DNA from: Acidobacteriota bacterium
GTDB taxonomy: Bacteria > Acidobacteriota > Terriglobia > Terriglobales > Acidobacteriaceae
Length of the DNA: 14,485 nucleotides
Direction: 5' to 3'
Assembly (NCBI GenBank): GCA_021781075.1
Contig: JAJXXN010000237.1
Location: 1-14,485, forward strand
Positions 1 to 7,081 of this stretch are shown piece after piece (within the stretch, counting starts at the first letter, position 1; every line of letters starts with the position of its first letter). The notes below the pieces were generated by a model. The model did not search any database and had not been told where the DNA came from. It saw nothing but the letters and a program-made list of their open reading frames with translations. The position numbers and the translations under genes were made by a program.

Positions 1-366
1 CGCTGTCACAGAGCTGCTGGTTGAAACGTGTACTTCAACGTTCTTCGCCACAAAGCCCTTGAAACCATTCGCCGTAACCTTCACGGTGTAAATGCCAACC
101 GGAAGAACAGTAACGGTGAAGGCACCAAGATTGGACGATTTCGCATTGAATGTCTGATTGGTGGCATTGGAAACGACCTCCACCTGAGCGCCGACAATGG
201 CGGCTCCTGTGGAATCGGTGACACTGCCAACGATGGCGCCACTGTATGCCTGGCCATACGACATGACGGAAGCCGTCACGAAGAAGAGCAGCACGGCGAA
301 CAGCGAACGGAGGCTATACAAACCGCGCCATGTGGTGCAGTCAGCATGATTCCTTTGTCGCATCAT
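1..366 (-). CDS. TonB-dependent receptor (Oar-like), N-terminal fragment
   Basis: This is the first 122 codons of an outer-membrane TonB-dependent receptor; the rest lies beyond the left edge. Tandem ATGs at 366 and 363 follow an AAGGAG ribosome-binding site (374-379, minus strand) at 7 nt spacing. Residues 1-40 form a long signal peptide with a basic start, a hydrophobic run LFAVLLFFVTASVM and a likely cleavage site near YGQA. From about residue 43 a carboxypeptidase-regulatory-like beta-sandwich begins (GAIVGSVTDSTGAAIVGAQV, then VTVLPVGIYTVKVTANGF). That N-terminal module is typical of Oar-like receptors in Acidobacteria and Bacteroidetes, which take up oligosaccharides or other large solutes. 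The plug and barrel are not in the window, so the receptor identity rests on signal peptide, domain and context. Being next to a LacI regulator and glycosidase suggests a glycan substrate (inference). A different secreted protein with this domain is possible. Confidence 0.8.
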   Translation of the reverse strand, partial: MMRQRNHADCTTWRGLYSLRSLFAVLLFFVTASVMSYGQAYSGAIVGSVTDSTGAAIVGAQVEVVSNATNQTFNAKSSNLGAFTVTVLPVGIYTVKVTANGFKGFVAKNVEVHVSTSSSVTA

Positions 367-430
367 TCTGGGTCTCCTTGAAAAGTTTATTGTCCTTGTT
401 GATTTGCGTAACAAGATCTCATCCTAATTC

Positions 431-447
431 GGTTTAATAAACCGGTT
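431..447. promoter_or_regulatory. Putative LacI-type operator A1 upstream of receptor gene
   Basis: GGTTTAATAAACC (431-443) is an inverted repeat around one central base, overlapping AAACCGGTT (439-447), which fits the LacI-family pattern of a palindrome centred on CG. On the minus strand it lies about 65-80 nt upstream of the receptor ATG, a sensible place for an operator. A TTGGCG/GAATTA pair with a 17-nt spacer formed by this element can be drawn but is a weak promoter match. Confidence 0.55.
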
Positions 448-669
448 CGCCAAAGATCCGGAAACCAAGTTTAGAGAAACAAAAAGAGGATGAATCATGG
501 TGTGAAGGGATGGTATTCGTTATCATCAGCATTGTCAACGGAATTTAACACCCTGAGCGAAATTTGTTGCAACGTCACAGGAAATTTTCTATTAAACCAC
601 TTTAGTAGTCGGTAAATACAAAATGCAATAACCTTCTGAAATCGGTAAATGGCTTATTGCAAATAGTTT

Positions 670-693
670 AAAGCGGTTAATATAAACCGTTTT
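670..693. promoter_or_regulatory. Tandem imperfect type A operators
   Basis: AAAGCGGTTA (670-679) is followed by AAACCGTTTT (684-693), the latter inside the near-palindrome TAAACCGTTTTA (683-694). Both resemble AAACCGGTTT at 760-769, and their centres are 14 bp apart. A further weak copy, AAACCACTTT, is at 594-603. Regulator assignment is inference. Confidence 0.45.
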
Positions 694-716
694 AGCAGCG
701 AATACGTAAAACGATA

Positions 717-730
717 TGATAACGTTATCA
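717..730. promoter_or_regulatory. Perfect 14-bp palindrome, operator type B
   Basis: TGATAACGTTATCA is a perfect palindrome centred on CG, the symmetry expected of LacI-family operators. Imperfect relatives lie upstream of the glycosidase and kinase genes (5900-5911, 6054-6065), and a half-site CGTTATCA is at 518-525. It lies about 350 bp from the receptor start and 440 bp from the lacI start, so the gene it controls is not settled by position. Confidence 0.6.
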
Positions 731-758
731 TTATTTTATGCTGGAGATTTCAATTTTC

Positions 759-770
759 TAAACCGGTTTT
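759..770. promoter_or_regulatory. Operator type A, perfect core
   Basis: TAAACCGGTTTT contains the perfect palindrome AAACCGGTTT (760-769) with central CG. It is the best copy of the type A motif in the window; a related site AAACCGATTT is at 5990-5999 near the ROK kinase. It lies 29 bp beyond the type B palindrome at 717-730. Confidence 0.6.
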
Positions 771-1173
771 TTGGTTTGATAAAACAATCAACTCTGTGAG
801 CGTTTCATATTTAAATGATTGATTATGTGATTATTACATGCTTCTTTTCCCCTGCTTAACAACACTCTTGATGGATGCTTGCAGCCGGGTACGGTAAACC
901 TGCTGAGGAGGCATCACCTGGCCGGAGCACAGTTCAAACAGTTGATCAACAAACAACTATCAGCACTGAGTTTCGAATATTGAAGAAGAGCGCATGCTCT
1001 AACTCGATGCTCCACGGCTAACACTTCAATTTTTTCATTTAGAGAAGCGTATGCATATGGGAATTCCGAAGCAGCGAGCAGATTTGCGCATCTTTTACAC
1101 TGTTTGCGCAAGGCTTCCGTGTGAGAGGATGCTGAGCAGGAGAATTTAATACTGAGAGCATCCCGCCCAGGCC

Positions 1174-2283
1174 ATGAGAAATTCCAAGCCAGAAAGACCG
1201 CAAGAAGTTAGAAATAATCCACCATTAGAAAGCGACCGGGGCGCGAAACCACCGCGCAAGCCCACGATGGAAGATGTGGCGCGGCTTGCGGGTGTGGGCA
1301 CCATGACGGTTTCGCGCTATTTGAGCGGCTCGGCGAAGGTTTCGGAAAGGACAGCGCAGCGGGTACAAACCGCAATCAAGCAACTGAATTATCGCCCCAA
1401 TGAACTGGCCCGCGCCTTTCGCGGCCAGCGCAACCGCTCGATCGGCATCATCATTCCTTATTTGTACGACCCGTTTTTCGCCAATTGCGCGCACGCGGTG
1501 ACGACAGTGGCTCGCGAACGCGGGTACACGGTTTTGATGACCACGTCCGATGAGGAGCCGGAAACCGAGTTCCGCGAGATCGAGCTGATGTTACAGCGCA
1601 ATGTGGATGGCATTTTGGTGATACCGACGTACCGGCGTGAGAACCGCCTGACGCGCAGCTTTTTTGGCCGTACGCCAGTGGTGGCCTTTGACCGCCCGAT
1701 GAGCGAGCTGGGGTTTGATTCGGTATTGGTACAAAACACGACCGGAATGCGCCGTCTGGTTGAGCACCTTGTGGGGCATGGGCACAAGCGTATCGCACTG
1801 CTCGGCCTCTATCGCAACCTTTACACCATCAATGCGCGCCTGCAGGGATATCGTCGCGCGATGCAAGATGCAGGACTGCGCGAAGAGTACACATTTGATT
1901 GTGAGACGGAGAGTGAAGCGCAACGAACGCTTGGCGCAATGATGCAGCATGAGGACCGTCCCACGGCCATAGTGGCAACCAACAACCTGGCAACCCACTA
2001 TGTGCTCAATGCGCTGATGAAGCTTAACGTCAAGGTGCCGGAAGAAGTGGCGCTGGCTGGCTTTGATGATTTTGAGCTTGCCGACCGCATCCAGCCGCCG
2101 CTAACCGTAATCCGACAGCCGTCCTTGGAGATGGGCCGAGCGGCAACCAACCTGCTGCTGGAGCGGATTGAGCAGGGAGAACTGCCGGAAACCGGCAACC
2201 GCATTGTGATGCCCGTGGAGATGGTAGTACGCCAATCCTGCGGTTGCACCGGGACGAGCCCGCAGGTCATTCCGGTACATTAA
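1174..2283 (+). CDS. LacI-family transcriptional regulator
   Basis: This 369-residue protein is a LacI/GalR-type DNA-binding regulator. A basic, disordered-looking leader (residues 1-30) precedes the helix-turn-helix: MEDVARLAGVGTMTVSRYLS at 32-51, with recognition-helix residues TMTVSR. The hinge helix is near 75-86 (PNELARAFRGQR), then a periplasmic-binding-protein-like sugar-binding core begins at SIGIIIPYLYDPFFA and runs to the C-terminus (VAGFDDFELADRIQPPLTVIRQP). The usual hinge leucine that inserts into the central CG step is replaced by Phe82. The ATG at 1174 lacks a good ribosome-binding site; Met32 is the only obvious alternative but would begin right at the HTH. It ends 14 bp from the stop of the convergent glycosidase gene. 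Candidate targets are the type A and B palindromes flanking the receptor and the glycosidase/kinase genes. Effector sugar unknown. Confidence 0.93.
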   Translation: MRNSKPERPQEVRNNPPLESDRGAKPPRKPTMEDVARLAGVGTMTVSRYLSGSAKVSERTAQRVQTAIKQLNYRPNELARAFRGQRNRSIGIIIPYLYDPFFANCAHAVTTVARERGYTVLMTTSDEEPETEFREIELMLQRNVDGILVIPTYRRENRLTRSFFGRTPVVAFDRPMSELGFDSVLVQNTTGMRRLVEHLVGHGHKRIALLGLYRNLYTINARLQGYRRAMQDAGLREEYTFDCETESEAQRTLGAMMQHEDRPTAIVATNNLATHYVLNALMKLNVKVPEEVALAGFDDFELADRIQPPLTVIRQPSLEMGRAATNLLLERIEQGELPETGNRIVMPVEMVVRQSCGCTGTSPQVIPVH

Positions 2284-2297
2284 ATCTCCACTAGCGC

Positions 2298-5200
2298 TCA
2301 CTTCACGGGAATTTTTTGCTCCACCAGGTTCCAACCACGCAAGCCAAACCCGGGGGTTGCGGCGCCCTTCTCAAAATCCACTGTGACGGTTTTTTCCTCT
2401 CCCGGCAACAGCGAGAAATAATTGTCGCTCAGGTAAGCGGGCAGAATCCGCTCGCCGGATTTCCCGTTCTCCAAGGTGAGTTTGACCAGAAGCGCCGGGG
2501 TTTGACTGTTGTTTTTGAGGGCAACAACGACGTGGCGCTCCCCGTCGGTGGCATCCTCATGCGCAGTTGCGTCCAGGCGAACCGGAGGCATGGAATTCAA
2601 TTCTCGCAATGCGCCTTCATCCGCCGCCCACCAATAGAGGTTGTCGCTGATCTGGATGCCATTGTTGGATGCCACCGCCAGCTTGACCAGAACAGTGTGC
2701 CCGGCGGCGAGTTGGGGCAGATTGAGTTTTGTGACCGGGGTGCGCGCATTGGGAGCGGCATGGATTTTGTCGAGGGACTCGGCCAGCAGTTTGCCCTCGA
2801 GGGTGAAAACGCGCGCGGTGACATCGAGGTCGATGCTTGTGGTGTCCGCGCCGAGGCGGATGAGGTCAACGGAATTGTCGACGAGGTTCAGTTGCGCATG
2901 GACCGGCTCCATGGCTTTTTTGCTGGCATAGTAGCTTGACTGTGTGTCGTAATCGGAGCCGAGGAAGTTCCACTCCATGCTGGGCCAGGCGGGCTGTGTC
3001 ATCCAGATCAAGCGCGCTGAATTGGGTTGCCAGAGATGGGCGGCCATGCCCTCGAAGATGGCGCGGTGGCCGGCGTAATCAAGCATTTGGGCCTTGCGCT
3101 CAAAGTCCTCCAGGCTGGTTGCCGTGCCGAACTCCTTCTCCATGTGTTCAAGAAAGGGAGCCACGGCGCCATTTCCGCTGATGTGCCAGTCGTGGTAGGA
3201 CCAGGTGTCGCTGATGGGCCAGAGGTCGGCGGGCGGGATGAAGCTCTTGAGCGCCTCGAGCGTGGGCACGCTGGGAATGCCCAGTTCCACACTGAAGCCG
3301 CGATTGATGCGGTAGTAGGCGTCGAGGTCCTGGTACTGATAGGGGCCTGAGTTACGCAAATTCACCTGGTTTGAACTACCGGTGTAATAGCGTGTGTGGT
3401 CCAGCGTGCGCACCAGGCCAGCCATGCCTTCATTGAGAATCGGCTGCGGCACGCCCTCATTGCGCCCGCACCAGACGACGATGGAGGGATGATGCCTGAA
3501 GTGGAGGATTGCATCGCGGGCATTGGCAAGGAAGAGCGCAGGGTCTTCCGCCTCGAGGTTCCAGTCCTCGGTTGATTCCCAGAAGTCGTTCCAAACCATC
3601 AGCCCATATTTGTCGGCGAGGGCGTAAAAATTCTCTTCGGTGTTCTGCCCCATCCAATTGCGAATCATGTTCACATGCGCTTCACGATGCAGCCGGAAGT
3701 AGGGTTCGAGATGTTCAATTGAAACCCGTTTGCGGCTGTCATCCATGCCCCAGTTGCCACCGCGCGCGGCAATGCGCACCCCGTTGACCTTGATGACAAG
3801 GTCAGTGGATGGCCAGTCGTTGGGCAATTCACGGATGGAGGCGGTGTGTTCGGCGCCGGGGGCCAGCGATTGCACCCAGCTTTGCCGCATCCACTCCGGG
3901 AGTTTTTCGCCGGGCGCGGTGAGGTTTGGGCTGTGGTCATCGATGCGCCGGATGGCCTCGTGGCGCTCATCGATCAGCGGCAACTGCGCGTCGTAAGTAC
4001 GCGCAGGCAGCACCTCGACGCGATGCAGGTGGCCGTCAGGGTCAAAGAGCGAGGTTTCATAACTGACTTCACGCATGCCGAAAGTGGTATGGGCCTCGCT
4101 GGTTGCGGCGCCGGATTCGACAAATCGCAGGGTCAGGCCATGCAACGCCGGCTCGCCATATCCATTGGGCCACCAGAGCCTTGGATGTTGCACCCGCAGG
4201 GCTTCAAACTCGCGCGGCGTGAGCCGGACCACGGTTTGGCCCGGGGCGAGTTTGATTTTCCTTGTGATTTTCACCTCATCGAACGCGGCGACGAGTTCGC
4301 CGTCGATTTCAGTGTTGCCGGCGTTGTCCAGTGGCACTTCAATCTCAATGTCAGCCTCGGACAAATCCTGCCGTGGCAGGACTGTGACGACATTTGCGTC
4401 GCCTATATGGACAGTGCCGGTCGCAGTGAGGGTGACATCCTGCCAGATGCCCGTGTTGCGGTCGCGGATGCCCGGAATCCAATCCCAGCCTTCGGTAGCC
4501 TCGAAGGTTGGCCCGTCGAGCATCTGAATGCCGCCGTTGTCGCCGGGGCCGGCCTTGATGGATTGCTCGTGCGCGATGCCAGGGTGCGGAGGCGGTGAAA
4601 CGCGCACCGCGAGCGCGTTGAGGCCGGAGGCGGAGAGCAAGGAGGTGACGTCAAAACTGCCGCGCTGAAAGGCGCCCTTCATTTTGCCGAGTTGATGGCT
4701 ATTGAGCCAGATTTCGGCGGCGTAATTGACGCCCTCGAGGGTAAGCAAAAGTCGCGATGCGCGCGCGACGCCCGCGGGCCGGCCGAACTCGACACGGTAC
4801 CAGTAATCCTGGTGCGCCAGCGACTCTGGAATTGCCATATTGTTCAAGCCATAATCCGGGTCCGGGTAGATTCCGCGGTCAATCATGGTGGTCAGCACCG
4901 TGCCGGGAACAGTGGCAACCATCCAATTGCGCGCATCATAGCCGGCGCGGGAGATTTCCTGCGGGGTGGCGTTTGTACTGGGGGCGGCAATCAAGCTCCA
5001 TCCGCCGCGAATCTTCCAGGGGCCGGTGCCTTCAAAATGTGTTTTTGTCTCGATCGTGGTCAGTGGCTTGGCCACGGGCTTTTGCGGCACGGCCTTGGCG
5101 CGCGGCAGAGTGGAAGGATCCTGTGGCGCGGTCAACCCAGCTGTGCCTGCGCGGCTTTGATAGTGCCATGTGGGTGATGCCTCTTCATAAGTTACGTGTT

Positions 5201-5828
5201 CGTAATCCGGCGGCGCGTTGAGCATCAGCGAGAGCTGGGCCTGGGAGAGTGGGAGCGAATAAATTTTGAATGCGGCGATTTTTCCGCCAAAGTGCGAGCC
5301 CGCAAAGTGCGCAGGTGGAGTTGGCGCAACCTCCAAACGCGGGGCAATGGTTCCCTGCACAAGCCGGCTTGTCAGAACCTCTTTGCCATCGAGAAAGAGT
5401 GTTACCTGGCCGGCTTGGGCGCTGGCAGCAACAAAATGCCAGCCCTCTGTAATGCCACTCTCTGAGATGAGTGGTGCGCCAGTCGCCGAGCCGAGCCAGA
5501 GGGCCAGGTGCCCATTATCAATGGCAATATAACGAGCATCCTGCGCTGCCGGGTCGCCATAGCCTGCCAATAACATTCTGCCCGTGAGCGGTTCTGTTGA
5601 CTTGAACCAGAAAGTGATTGCCCAGTTGCCATCGCCTGCAAAGACCTGCTGTGGATGGCCGCTGAGCGAGTCCTTGTCGTCCAATGGCTTTGACAAAGCG
5701 GGGCCGTCGCGCAGCACATTCACGTTGTAGGGCCCGAACTCTTCCATGGCGGTTTGCGCATGGAACACACAGGCAAACAAGGCCAAAGGCAAAAAGCAAA
5801 ACAGACGAAGCGGATTCACAACTCTCAT
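2298..5828 (-). CDS. Secreted GH2 glycosidase with N-terminal LamG domain (beta-mannosidase/exo-glucosaminidase-like)
   Basis: A 1176-residue exported glycoside hydrolase of family 2. Residues 1-24 form a signal peptide; LFAC (17-20) makes a lipoprotein conceivable, though Phe at -2 is atypical. A LamG/concanavalin-like lectin domain spans about 60-205 (AITFWFKS to IAAFKIYSLPLS). The GH2 sugar-binding sandwich begins near 270, followed by Ig-like domains, the TIM barrel from about 685 (RGGNWGMDD, N692) and C-terminal beta domains. The acid/base is most likely Glu791 in WCGRNEG and the nucleophile Glu848 in FSVELG. Blocks such as NMIRNW, LMVWNDFWE and IWMTQPAWPSMEWNF (near 941) resemble GH2 mannosylglycoprotein endo-beta-mannosidases and exo-beta-D-glucosaminidases more than LacZ. 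Substrate is not provable here. A GGAG site lies 10 nt before the ATG. It is divergent from the ROK kinase gene and convergent with lacI. Confidence 0.9.
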   Translation of the reverse strand: MRVVNPLRLFCFLPLALFACVFHAQTAMEEFGPYNVNVLRDGPALSKPLDDKDSLSGHPQQVFAGDGNWAITFWFKSTEPLTGRMLLAGYGDPAAQDARYIAIDNGHLALWLGSATGAPLISESGITEGWHFVAASAQAGQVTLFLDGKEVLTSRLVQGTIAPRLEVAPTPPAHFAGSHFGGKIAAFKIYSLPLSQAQLSLMLNAPPDYEHVTYEEASPTWHYQSRAGTAGLTAPQDPSTLPRAKAVPQKPVAKPLTTIETKTHFEGTGPWKIRGGWSLIAAPSTNATPQEISRAGYDARNWMVATVPGTVLTTMIDRGIYPDPDYGLNNMAIPESLAHQDYWYRVEFGRPAGVARASRLLLTLEGVNYAAEIWLNSHQLGKMKGAFQRGSFDVTSLLSASGLNALAVRVSPPPHPGIAHEQSIKAGPGDNGGIQMLDGPTFEATEGWDWIPGIRDRNTGIWQDVTLTATGTVHIGDANVVTVLPRQDLSEADIEIEVPLDNAGNTEIDGELVAAFDEVKITRKIKLAPGQTVVRLTPREFEALRVQHPRLWWPNGYGEPALHGLTLRFVESGAATSEAHTTFGMREVSYETSLFDPDGHLHRVEVLPARTYDAQLPLIDERHEAIRRIDDHSPNLTAPGEKLPEWMRQSWVQSLAPGAEHTASIRELPNDWPSTDLVIKVNGVRIAARGGNWGMDDSRKRVSIEHLEPYFRLHREAHVNMIRNWMGQNTEENFYALADKYGLMVWNDFWESTEDWNLEAEDPALFLANARDAILHFRHHPSIVVWCGRNEGVPQPILNEGMAGLVRTLDHTRYYTGSSNQVNLRNSGPYQYQDLDAYYRINRGFSVELGIPSVPTLEALKSFIPPADLWPISDTWSYHDWHISGNGAVAPFLEHMEKEFGTATSLEDFERKAQMLDYAGHRAIFEGMAAHLWQPNSARLIWMTQPAWPSMEWNFLGSDYDTQSSYYASKKAMEPVHAQLNLVDNSVDLIRLGADTTSIDLDVTARVFTLEGKLLAESLDKIHAAPNARTPVTKLNLPQLAAGHTVLVKLAVASNNGIQISDNLYWWAADEGALRELNSMPPVRLDATAHEDATDGERHVVVALKNNSQTPALLVKLTLENGKSGERILPAYLSDNYFSLLPGEEKTVTVDFEKGAATPGFGLRGWNLVEQKIPVK

Positions 5829-5899
5829 GTGGTTATAACTCCATGTTCTTCAAGCACACAGGTTATGTCATGGGTGAAAAAATGCAAATATGCACTTGG

Positions 5900-5911
5900 G
5901 AGAACGTTATC
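5900..5911. promoter_or_regulatory. Type B operator, imperfect copy
   Basis: GAGAACGTTATC differs from GATAACGTTATC at one base and keeps the central AACGTT. It is 72-83 bp upstream of the GH2 start, a natural distance for an operator of that gene. Confidence 0.5.
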
Positions 5912-5988
5912 ACGGTTGCGCCCATTCTTATTGGGCAGACGCTTCTTATGCAAGCGAAAATCACCTTCCTTCACATAAATCGAGCCAT

Positions 5989-6002
5989 TAAACCGATTTT
6001 TA
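5989..6002. promoter_or_regulatory. Type A operator upstream of ROK kinase
   Basis: TAAACCGATTTTTA includes AAACCGATTT (5990-5999), one change from the perfect palindrome at 760-769. It lies 27 bp before the proposed -35 element of the kinase promoter. Confidence 0.5.
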
Positions 6003-6025
6003 AATCTATGCCGGGAAAATTTTCA

Positions 6026-6065
6026 TTGCCAAAGGCGTATTGGAGTGGATAATGATAACGGTATC
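6026..6065 (+). promoter_or_regulatory. Putative ROK kinase promoter with overlapping type B operator
   Basis: TTGCCA (6026-6031) and GATAAT (6048-6053) with a 16-nt spacer form a reasonable sigma-70-type promoter. The near-palindrome GATAACGGTATC (6054-6065) follows directly, so it would cover the transcription start, a classical repressor position. Transcription from about 6060 would exclude the GTG at 6045 as start and fits the TTG at 6081. Inferred from sequence only. Confidence 0.45.
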
Positions 6066-6080
6066 TTCGAGGTGACTACC

Positions 6081-7028
6081 TTGCCCTCTCCATCTTCGAC
6101 CGCCAGCCAGATTCTTGTTTGCGATGTAGGCGGCAGCCACATCTCGGCCGCTGTTTGCCGCAACCGGGAGCTGGAGCTTGGCCCGGTAGTGAGCGCGGCT
6201 TACGCCAGCGCGCAAAGTCCAGCGGCGTTTGTGGAATTGATTCACGCGCTAGCGGTTCGCGCAACCGAGGGCGCGGCGCATGAAGTGCCGAGCGCAATTG
6301 CCGGGCTGTCGCTGGCCTTTCCGGGGCCATTTGATTACGAGCAGGGCATCAGCCGGATGAAGCACAAGCTTGCTTATCTGAATGGGGTCGATCTTCGCGG
6401 GATGCTTGCGGATGAATTTGCGTGCGCGCCGCGGTCGGTGCAGTTTCTCAATGACGCGGCTGCATTTCTGTTGGGGGAGTCGGGCGCGGGGGCAGCCAAG
6501 GGGGCCGACAAGCTGCTGTGCCTTACCTTTGGCACGGGCCTGGGCGCGGCCTTTGCAATCCAAGGGAAGCAAGTGAGCGAAGGGCATGGCATACCCGATG
6601 GTGGCGAGTTGTGGAGCCATCCGTATGAAGGCGGCATACTGGAAGACCGGCTTTCGACGCGCGCAATTCGAGGCACCTATGCAAAGTTGACCGGGCGTGA
6701 TGCCGAGGTCTCAGAGCTTGCCCACAACGCGGAGCGCGACCCGGCGGCACGCGCGGCATTTGAGGAGTTTGGGCGCAACCTGGGCAATGCGCTGCGCACT
6801 GAGCTGGCTGAGTTTGCGCCGGCGACTGTGGTGATGGGTGGCAACATTTCGCGCTCTGCGCATTTGTTTTTGCCTGCGGCAAAGCACGCGCTTGGCAATG
6901 CGCCTTTTGATCTCAAAGTGAGCGCGCTGTTTGATAGAGCGGCGCTTTATGGCGCTGCGTTGCACTGGTACGGCGGTGGGCACGGTGTTGGCGGCGCGCG
7001 GGCGGGCAGCGGCGGAACACAGTTGTGA
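6081..7028 (+). CDS. ROK-family sugar kinase
   Basis: A 315-residue ROK-fold kinase, expected to phosphorylate a hexose with ATP in the cytoplasm. The phosphate-1 loop is DVGGSH (15-20); catalytic Asp125 lies in LNDAAAF; LTFGTGLGAAF is the phosphate-2 loop; VVMGGNIS is the adenosine motif. The usual CxCGxxGCxE zinc motif is absent: the equivalent stretch reads GELWSHPYEGGILEDRLS, so this is a zinc-less ROK protein. I choose TTG 6081 because GAGGTGA (6069-6075) sits 5 nt before it; the frame stays open upstream to GTG 6045, but that codon overlaps the promoter and operator. The partner genes (receptor, GH2 glycosidase, LacI) suggest it acts on the sugar released by the glycosidase, for example glucose, mannose or an amino sugar. 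A repressor role is unlikely because there is no HTH. Confidence 0.88.
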   Translation: MPSPSSTASQILVCDVGGSHISAAVCRNRELELGPVVSAAYASAQSPAAFVELIHALAVRATEGAAHEVPSAIAGLSLAFPGPFDYEQGISRMKHKLAYLNGVDLRGMLADEFACAPRSVQFLNDAAAFLLGESGAGAAKGADKLLCLTFGTGLGAAFAIQGKQVSEGHGIPDGGELWSHPYEGGILEDRLSTRAIRGTYAKLTGRDAEVSELAHNAERDPAARAAFEEFGRNLGNALRTELAEFAPATVVMGGNISRSAHLFLPAAKHALGNAPFDLKVSALFDRAALYGAALHWYGGGHGVGGARAGSGGTQL

Positions 7029-7081
7029 GTTGGCTTGATGGCGCGGCTGGCGGCAGCGTCGTACACCACAATGCCAGGCCT

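Larger units (their letters stand above)
367..1173. promoter_or_regulatory. Long AT-rich control region between receptor and lacI genes
   Basis: These 807 bp separate the divergent receptor (minus) and LacI (plus) genes. The stretch of roughly 400-860 is clearly richer in A and T than the flanking genes. It holds several LacI-type palindromes, listed separately, crowded between 431 and 770. The part from about 860 to 1173 contains no motif I recognise. A 65-codon minus-strand frame at 914-1111 matches no family I know and I do not call it a gene. The lacI leader would be about 400 nt if its promoter lies at the operator cluster; a closer promoter could not be assigned with confidence. Confidence 0.7.
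5829..6080. promoter_or_regulatory. Divergent control region between GH2 and ROK kinase genes
   Basis: About 250 bp serve two divergent genes. They hold one type A motif (5990-5999), two type B motifs (5900-5911 and 6054-6065) and a plausible plus-strand promoter ending at 6053. I see no small gene here. Confidence 0.6.

Noticed and set aside
914..1111. 65-codon minus-strand open frame with several cysteines in the receptor-lacI gap
   Set aside because: No ribosome-binding site or family resemblance, and the composition looks like random translation; kept as unannotated intergenic DNA.
2316..4598. Long plus-strand frames opposite the GH2 gene (207 and 250 codons)
   Set aside because: Antisense shadows of a gene with clear catalytic motifs; no recognisable domains.
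6052..6075. Seven-codon leader ORF (ATG 6052 to TGA 6075) before the ROK gene, preceded by GGAG
   Set aside because: The likely transcription start near 6060 would fall inside it, and its bases are better explained as -10 element, operator and ribosome-binding site.
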